Source of the DNA: CAVRQM01 sp965246915
Lineage (GTDB): Bacteria; Pseudomonadota; Alphaproteobacteria; Acetobacterales; Acetobacteraceae
NCBI GenBank assembly: GCA_965246915.1
Contig: CBDFGB010000029.1
Location: forward strand, 62,001 to 126,000
Reading direction: 5' to 3'
DNA: 64,000 bases
Shown here: positions 59,902 to 64,000 of the stretch, one piece after another
Position numbering within the stretch: position 1 is the stretch's first letter
Layout: every line of letters starts with the position of its first letter
The notes under the pieces: model-generated
The model's database searches: none
Seen by the model: the letters and a program-made list of their open reading frames with translations, nothing else
Told to the model about the DNA's origin: nothing
Translations under genes and position numbers: made by a program

Positions 59902-59926
59902 TCGCCGCGCGGGACGCCACCGGCCA

Positions 59927-60796
59927 TCAGGGCCACCGCGCCTCGGGCGGAAGGCTCATGAGGATGGCCTCGACATTGCCGCCGGTCTTGAGCCCGAACA
60001 GCGTGCCGCGGTCATGGATCAGGTTGAATTCGACATATCGCCCGCGACGCACTAATTGATGGTCGCGCTCAGCGTCCGTCCACGGCTCGCCGAGGCGTCG
60101 CCGGACGATCGCCGGATAGGCGTCGAGGAAAGCGAGGCCCACGTCCCGCACGAACGAAAACGTGTTGTCGGCGTCGCCCTCCAGATGGTCGAAGAAAATG
60201 CCGCCCAGCCCACGCGGCTCGCCCCGATGCGGCAGAAAGAAGTAGCGGTCGCACCATGCCTTGAACCGGTCGTAGTAGGCGGCGTCGTGCCGGTCGCAGG
60301 CGGCGCGCAGCGCGGCATGGAACGTTGCCGCGTCCTCGATCGCCTCGGGCGCCTCGTGGACCATGGGCGTCAGATCCCCGCCGCCGCCGAACCAGCCTTT
60401 CGTCGTGATCAGCATACGGGTATTGAAGTGCACGGCCGGCACGCGCGGACTTGCCATGTGGGCGACCAGGCTGATGCCGCTCGCCCAGAAGCGCGGATCT
60501 TCGCTCGCCCCGGGGATCTGTGCCCGAAATTCCGGGCTGAACACGCCCTGGACGGTGGAAACGTTCACGCCGACCTTCTCGAAGATCGTCCCGCGCATCA
60601 GGCTAATGACACCACCACCACCGTCGCTGCCGTCCTCCGTCGGCCGCGACCATCCCGTGCGGGAGAACCGCGCGGCACTGCCTGCCTCCGTCTCGATGGC
60701 CTCGAAAGCCGCGCAGACCCGGTCGCGAAACTCCTCGAACCAGTCGCGGGCTGGCTGCTTTAGCGCGATGTGGGCTGGCGGCGAGGCTTGCGACAT
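59927..60796 (-). CDS. hemF: oxygen-dependent coproporphyrinogen III oxidase
   Basis: The 289-residue enzyme makes protoporphyrinogen IX from coproporphyrinogen III in haem synthesis and needs O2. Family motifs are complete: FEKVGVNVSTVQGVFSPEFR, HFNTRMLITTKGWFGGGGDL, YYDRFKAWCDRYFFLPHRGE and RRGRYVEFNLIHDRGTLFGL. It lies opposite the bc1 genes, 142 bases from petA. Confidence 0.96.
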   Translation of the reverse strand: MSQASPPAHIALKQPARDWFEEFRDRVCAAFEAIETEAGSAARFSRTGWSRPTEDGSDGGGGVISLMRGTIFEKVGVNVSTVQGVFSPEFRAQIPGASEDPRFWASGISLVAHMASPRVPAVHFNTRMLITTKGWFGGGGDLTPMVHEAPEAIEDAATFHAALRAACDRHDAAYYDRFKAWCDRYFFLPHRGEPRGLGGIFFDHLEGDADNTFSFVRDVGLAFLDAYPAIVRRRLGEPWTDAERDHQLVRRGRYVEFNLIHDRGTLFGLKTGGNVEAILMSLPPEARWP

Positions 60797-60853
60797 TTGC
60801 GGTCAGCCTATCTACCGGTGCAGGGGCGGTGACAAGCGCCACCCCTGATCATG

Positions 60854-60881
60854 TTGCAGGGGCGAAGACGCCGCCTTATAC
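60854..60881 (+). promoter_or_regulatory. candidate sigma70 promoter for petABC
   Basis: TTGCAG (60854-60859) and TTATAC (60876-60881) are 16 bases apart, 57 bases before the petA start. Matches are reasonable but unverified. Confidence 0.35.
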
Positions 60882-60886
60882 GCCAA

Positions 60887-60910
60887 GAACCCGACCCCAA
60901 AATCGGGTTC
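60887..60910. promoter_or_regulatory. inverted repeat GAACCCGA / TCGGGTTC in the petA leader
   Basis: Perfect 8-bp arms with an 8-base loop (CCCCAAAA) lie between the candidate promoter and petA. This could be an operator or an RNA hairpin in the leader. Confidence 0.35.
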
Positions 60911-60938
60911 CAACCCGTCTCGAGGGGATCAGACGACG

Positions 60939-61508
60939 ATGTCGGCCACCGCGCACGCACCCCAAGGGTCTATCGACCACGGACCAGCCGACTCCGGCAA
61001 GCGCGACTTCCTTCAGCTGATCGGCGTTTCTGCAGCCGGCATAGGGATCGGTGCCATCGTCTGGCCGCTGATCGACAGCATGAACCCGTCGGCCGACGTG
61101 CTGGCTCTGTCCTCGGTCGAGGTGGAGATCGGAGCTATCCCTGCCGGCCAAGGCGTCACGTTTCAGTGGCGCGGCAAACCGGTGTTCGTCCGACATCGCA
61201 CGCCGGAGGAGGTGAAGGCCGATCAGGCGGTGCCGATGAGCGCGCTGATCGATCCCGTACCCGACAGCGCCCGTGTCAAGGCGGGTCACGACCCCTGGGT
61301 CGTCATGGTCGGGATTTGCACGCATCTCGGCTGCATTCCCCTCGGCAACAAGACGACCGATCCGCGCGGCGAGTTCGGCGGCTATTTTTGCCCTTGCCAC
61401 GGCAGCCAGTATGACGCGGCCGGCCGCGTCCGGCACGGGCCTGCGCCGTTGAACCTGCCGTTGCCGCCGTACGAATTCGTCTCCGACACCAAAGTGAAGA
61501 TCGGCTGA
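60939..61508 (+). CDS. petA: ubiquinol-cytochrome c reductase Rieske iron-sulfur subunit
   Basis: The 189-residue subunit has a Tat-type N-terminus (GKRDFLQLIGVSAAGIGIGA), the membrane anchor, and the Rieske cluster boxes CTHLGCIPLG and CPCHGSQYD with the two Cys and two His ligands. It passes electrons from ubiquinol to cytochrome c1. It starts the bc1 operon; petB follows ten bases after. Confidence 0.97.
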   Translation: MSATAHAPQGSIDHGPADSGKRDFLQLIGVSAAGIGIGAIVWPLIDSMNPSADVLALSSVEVEIGAIPAGQGVTFQWRGKPVFVRHRTPEEVKADQAVPMSALIDPVPDSARVKAGHDPWVVMVGICTHLGCIPLGNKTTDPRGEFGGYFCPCHGSQYDAAGRVRHGPAPLNLPLPPYEFVSDTKVKIG

Positions 61509-61518
61509 GGGCACACAC

Positions 61519-62796
61519 ATGGCCGCACTAGGACTGCACAAGAGCGACGTCGCCAACCCGGTGCTGAATTGGATCGACCAGCGACTGCCGCTGATCACCA
61601 TGATGCAGAAAGAGTATGGCGTCTTCCCGACGCCGAAGAATTTCAATTACTTCTGGAACTTCGGCGCCTTGGCGATGATCAACCTCATGGTCATGATCGC
61701 GACAGGCGTGTTCCTGGCGATGAACTATACGCCGCACGCCAGCATGGCCTTCGATAGCGTCGAGCGGATCATGCGCGACGTCAACTTCGGCTGGATGTTG
61801 CGCTACGCCCACGCCAACGGCGCGTCGATGTTCTTTATCGTCGTGTATATCCATATGTTTCGCGGCATGTATTACGGCTCCTACAAGGCGCCGCGCGAAC
61901 TGCTGTGGATCATCGGCGTGGTTCTGTTCCTGTTGATGATGGCGACCGCCTTCATGGGCTACGTGCTGCCGTGGGGACAGATGTCCTATTGGGGCGCCAC
62001 CGTGATCACCAACCTATTCTCGGCAATTCCCGTGGTCGGCGACAGCATCGTCACGTGGTTGTGGGGCGGCTTCTCCGTCGAGAACCCGACGCTCAATCGG
62101 TTTTTCAGCCTCCACTATCTGCTCCCCTTCGTGATCACCGGCGTGGTGTTCCTCCATGTCGTGGCGCTCCATGTCACCGGATCGAACAACCCTTTGGGCA
62201 TCGACGTGAAGGGGCCGGCCGACACCCTGCCGTTCCACCCGTACTACACGATCAAGGATTCGGTCGGGATGTGCGTGTATTTTCTGGTGTTCGCGGTGCT
62301 GGTGTTCTTCGCGCCGAACTATCTCGGCCATCCGGACAACTACATTCAGGCCAACCCCCTGCAGACACCAGCCAGCATCGTGCCGGAGTGGTACTTCCTG
62401 CCGTTCTACGCGATCCTACGGTCCGTCCCGTCCAAGCTGGGCGGGGTCATGCTGATGTTTGGCGCGATCGCGGTGCTGTTCATCCTGCCGTGGCTGGACA
62501 CGAGCCCGGTCCGGAGCGCGCGTTTCCGCCCGATCTACAGCAAGTTGATGCTGGTTCTCGTGGCTGACGTCGTCATGCTGGGGTTCGTCGGTGCCCACCA
62601 TCCGGAGGGCATCTGGATCCCGATGGGGCAGTTCGGAACCGCCTGGTATTTCCTGCATTTCCTCGTCTTGTTGCCGGTTCTCGGCAAGGTCGAGCGGACG
62701 CTGCCGCTGCCGGAGAGCATCAGCCGGCCGGTGATCCATGCCGGCGGCGGCCCGCTGCCTGCCGGCGCGACGGCCAAGCCGATGGAGAAGTCGTGA
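61519..62796 (+). CDS. petB: cytochrome b of the bc1 complex
   Basis: The 425-residue subunit has eight helices and the haem His pairs in MLRYAHANGASMFFIVVYIH and around HYLLPFVITGVVFLHVVALH. The Qo-site PEWYFLPFYAILRSVP motif is intact. The stop overlaps the petC ATG. Confidence 0.97.
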   Translation: MAALGLHKSDVANPVLNWIDQRLPLITMMQKEYGVFPTPKNFNYFWNFGALAMINLMVMIATGVFLAMNYTPHASMAFDSVERIMRDVNFGWMLRYAHANGASMFFIVVYIHMFRGMYYGSYKAPRELLWIIGVVLFLLMMATAFMGYVLPWGQMSYWGATVITNLFSAIPVVGDSIVTWLWGGFSVENPTLNRFFSLHYLLPFVITGVVFLHVVALHVTGSNNPLGIDVKGPADTLPFHPYYTIKDSVGMCVYFLVFAVLVFFAPNYLGHPDNYIQANPLQTPASIVPEWYFLPFYAILRSVPSKLGGVMLMFGAIAVLFILPWLDTSPVRSARFRPIYSKLMLVLVADVVMLGFVGAHHPEGIWIPMGQFGTAWYFLHFLVLLPVLGKVERTLPLPESISRPVIHAGGGPLPAGATAKPMEKS

Positions 62797-63545
62797 TGCG
62801 TCGTCTTGCCGCGTTGGGCCTGACGCTACTGCTCGCTTCTCCGGCTCTGGCCGCAGAAGGTGAAGCGGAGTTGCCTCGCGAGGAGTGGAGCTTCGCGGGT
62901 ATCTTCGGAACGTTCGACCGGGCGTCCGCGCAGCGCGGCTTCCAGGTATACAAGGAGGTATGCTCGAACTGCCACTCCATGCGGTTGGCCTATTACCGCA
63001 ATCTGGAGGGGATCGGCATTCCAGCCCCGGACGTGAAGGTGATCGCGTCGTCAGTGCAGGTTCCGACCCTGAGCGATGACGGACAACCGGCCGAGCGCCC
63101 GGGCCTCCCGTCGGACCATTTTCGTTCGCCGTTCCCGAACGACCGGGCAGCGAGGGCGGCCAACAACGGCGCGCTGCCGCCCGACTTCTCGGTCATCGTA
63201 AAGGCGCGGGAGGGCGGTGCCGACTACGTTCATGCCCTGCTGAATGGCTATGGAGAGCCTCCTGCAGACCTCAAGATCGGCCAGGGGCTCTATTACAACA
63301 AATGGTTCCCTGGTCATCAAATCGCGATGCCCCAGCCGCTGCAGGATGACCAGGTCACCTACACCGATGGAACGAAGGCGACGGTCGAGCAGATGTCCCA
63401 TGACGTCGCGACATTCCTGACCTTCATTGCCAACCCGGAGATGGAGAACCGCAAGCGCAACGGCGTGAAGATCGTGATCTTCCTGGCGCTGCTGACCTGC
63501 GTGACCTATGCGGTCAAGCGTAAGGTATGGGCGGACGTCCACTAA
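62796..63545 (+). CDS. petC: cytochrome c1
   Basis: The 249-residue protein has a signal peptide (MRRLAALGLTLLLASPALAA), the haem site CSNCHSMR at residues 56-63, the distal Met region HQIAMPQPLQDDQVTYTDGT and a C-terminal membrane anchor (VKIVIFLALLTCVTYAVKRK). ATG 62796 overlaps the petB stop. It hands electrons to cytochrome c. Confidence 0.96.
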   Translation: MRRLAALGLTLLLASPALAAEGEAELPREEWSFAGIFGTFDRASAQRGFQVYKEVCSNCHSMRLAYYRNLEGIGIPAPDVKVIASSVQVPTLSDDGQPAERPGLPSDHFRSPFPNDRAARAANNGALPPDFSVIVKAREGGADYVHALLNGYGEPPADLKIGQGLYYNKWFPGHQIAMPQPLQDDQVTYTDGTKATVEQMSHDVATFLTFIANPEMENRKRNGVKIVIFLALLTCVTYAVKRKVWADVH

Positions 63546-63558
63546 CGGCCGGCGTGAG

Positions 63559-64000
63559 ATGACGAATACCATACAGCCGGTGATCGGCCTCGTCGGCGGC
63601 TCGGGCCTGTACGACATCCCAGGTCTGCAAGACACCGCTTGGCGGCATGTGGCGACGCCCTGGGGCGAACCATCGGACGAGCTGCTGGAAGGGACGCTCG
63701 GGGGGGTGCGCGTGGTGTTCCTTCCCCGGCATGGGCGCGGCCACAGATTCGCGCCTTCCGACGTGCCATACCGCGCCAACATCGACGCCCTCAAGCGGGC
63801 GGGTGTGACGGACATCATTTCACTCTCTGCGGTCGGCAGCCTCAAGGAAGAGTTGCCGCCGGGTCACTTCGTGGTCGTCGACCAGTTCATCGACCGCAGC
63901 TTCGCCCGCGCCAAGAGTTTCTTCACGGCCGGCTGCGTGGCGCATGTATCGGTCGCCGATCCTGTCTGTTCGCGCCTGGGCGACGCACTCGAAACGTCCT
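63559..64000 (+). CDS. mtnP: S-methyl-5'-thioadenosine phosphorylase (3' truncated by window edge)
   Basis: ATG 63559 follows a GTGAG stretch 13 bases after petC; the frame runs open to the window end (147 codons). The start TIQPVIGLVGGSGLYDIPGL holds the phosphate-binding GGSGLY motif. FLPRHGRGHRFAPSDVPYRA and SAVGSLKEELPPGHFVVVDQ are typical of MTAP. It would split methylthioadenosine to adenine and methylthioribose phosphate, recycling methionine. The C-terminal half is outside. Confidence 0.93.
   Translation, partial: MTNTIQPVIGLVGGSGLYDIPGLQDTAWRHVATPWGEPSDELLEGTLGGVRVVFLPRHGRGHRFAPSDVPYRANIDALKRAGVTDIISLSAVGSLKEELPPGHFVVVDQFIDRSFARAKSFFTAGCVAHVSVADPVCSRLGDALETS

Overview
The window is high-GC and organised like an alphaproteobacterial chromosome. 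Three things support this: an F0 ATP synthase operon with separate b' and b subunits (atpI-B-E-F'-F), a protein-kinase-fold (APH-type) homoserine kinase next to rnhA, and a GTTC-N7-GTTC type LexA box. The tail proteins and the mix of genes make me think of Rhodospirillales, perhaps Acetobacteraceae. That family-level placement is inference, because no rRNA or tRNA gene was seen.

Region 1 (1-22.4 kb, all plus strand) is the structural half of a contractile-tailed (myovirus-type, P2/Mu-like) prophage. The order is portal (cut by the window edge), scaffold-like protein, major capsid, neck/connector proteins, small gp38-like protein, tail sheath, tail tube, tail assembly chaperone with a classical A AAA AAC -1 frameshift site, an unusually short Pro/Ala-rich protein at the tape-measure position, gpU-like and LysM-like gpX proteins, hub gpD, spike gpV, gpW/gp25, gpJ, a gpI/gp48-like wedge, a glycine-rich fibre, a fibre adaptor, two partly paralogous pectate-lyase-type tail spikes (the second with a Sec signal peptide), an XhlA-like protein and a GT-A glycosyltransferase. 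Terminase, integrase and endolysin are not in view and would lie to the left. The right border probably falls in the gene-poor stretch 22443-22985.

Region 2 (23-31 kb) holds small stress and regulatory genes: MarR, a DUF2934 protein, CsbD, peroxiredoxin and YqgE. It also has a HAD hydrolase next to pyrD and a divergent locus in which a LexA-box-bearing intergenic region separates a self-cleaving-type S24 repressor from two small conserved genes. A class III aminotransferase follows.

Region 3 (30.6-43.9 kb) carries the F0 operon, a YqhA-family membrane protein with a lipoprotein, thrB-rnhA, a large YncE-propeller/phosphatase fusion, a polysaccharide pyruvyl transferase, a DUF4139 protein, a CDF metal exporter and a Tat-exported fasciclin protein.

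Region 4 (44-56.7 kb) contains the alphaproteobacterial MoxR / DUF58 / DUF4159 / amidotransferase-like operon ending in TspO. Opposite it lies DUF1285 - NUDIX - DUF6111 - CCA-adding enzyme - ABC exporter.

Region 5 (56.7-64 kb) contains a tiny secreted protein, an EmrA/EmrB-type efflux pair, hemF, the cytochrome bc1 operon petABC and the start of a methylthioadenosine phosphorylase gene.

I did not find a clearly new defence or mobile system. The most distinctive signals are the programmed frameshift site, the reduced tape-measure-position protein, the signal peptide on a tail spike and the LexA-box divergon.
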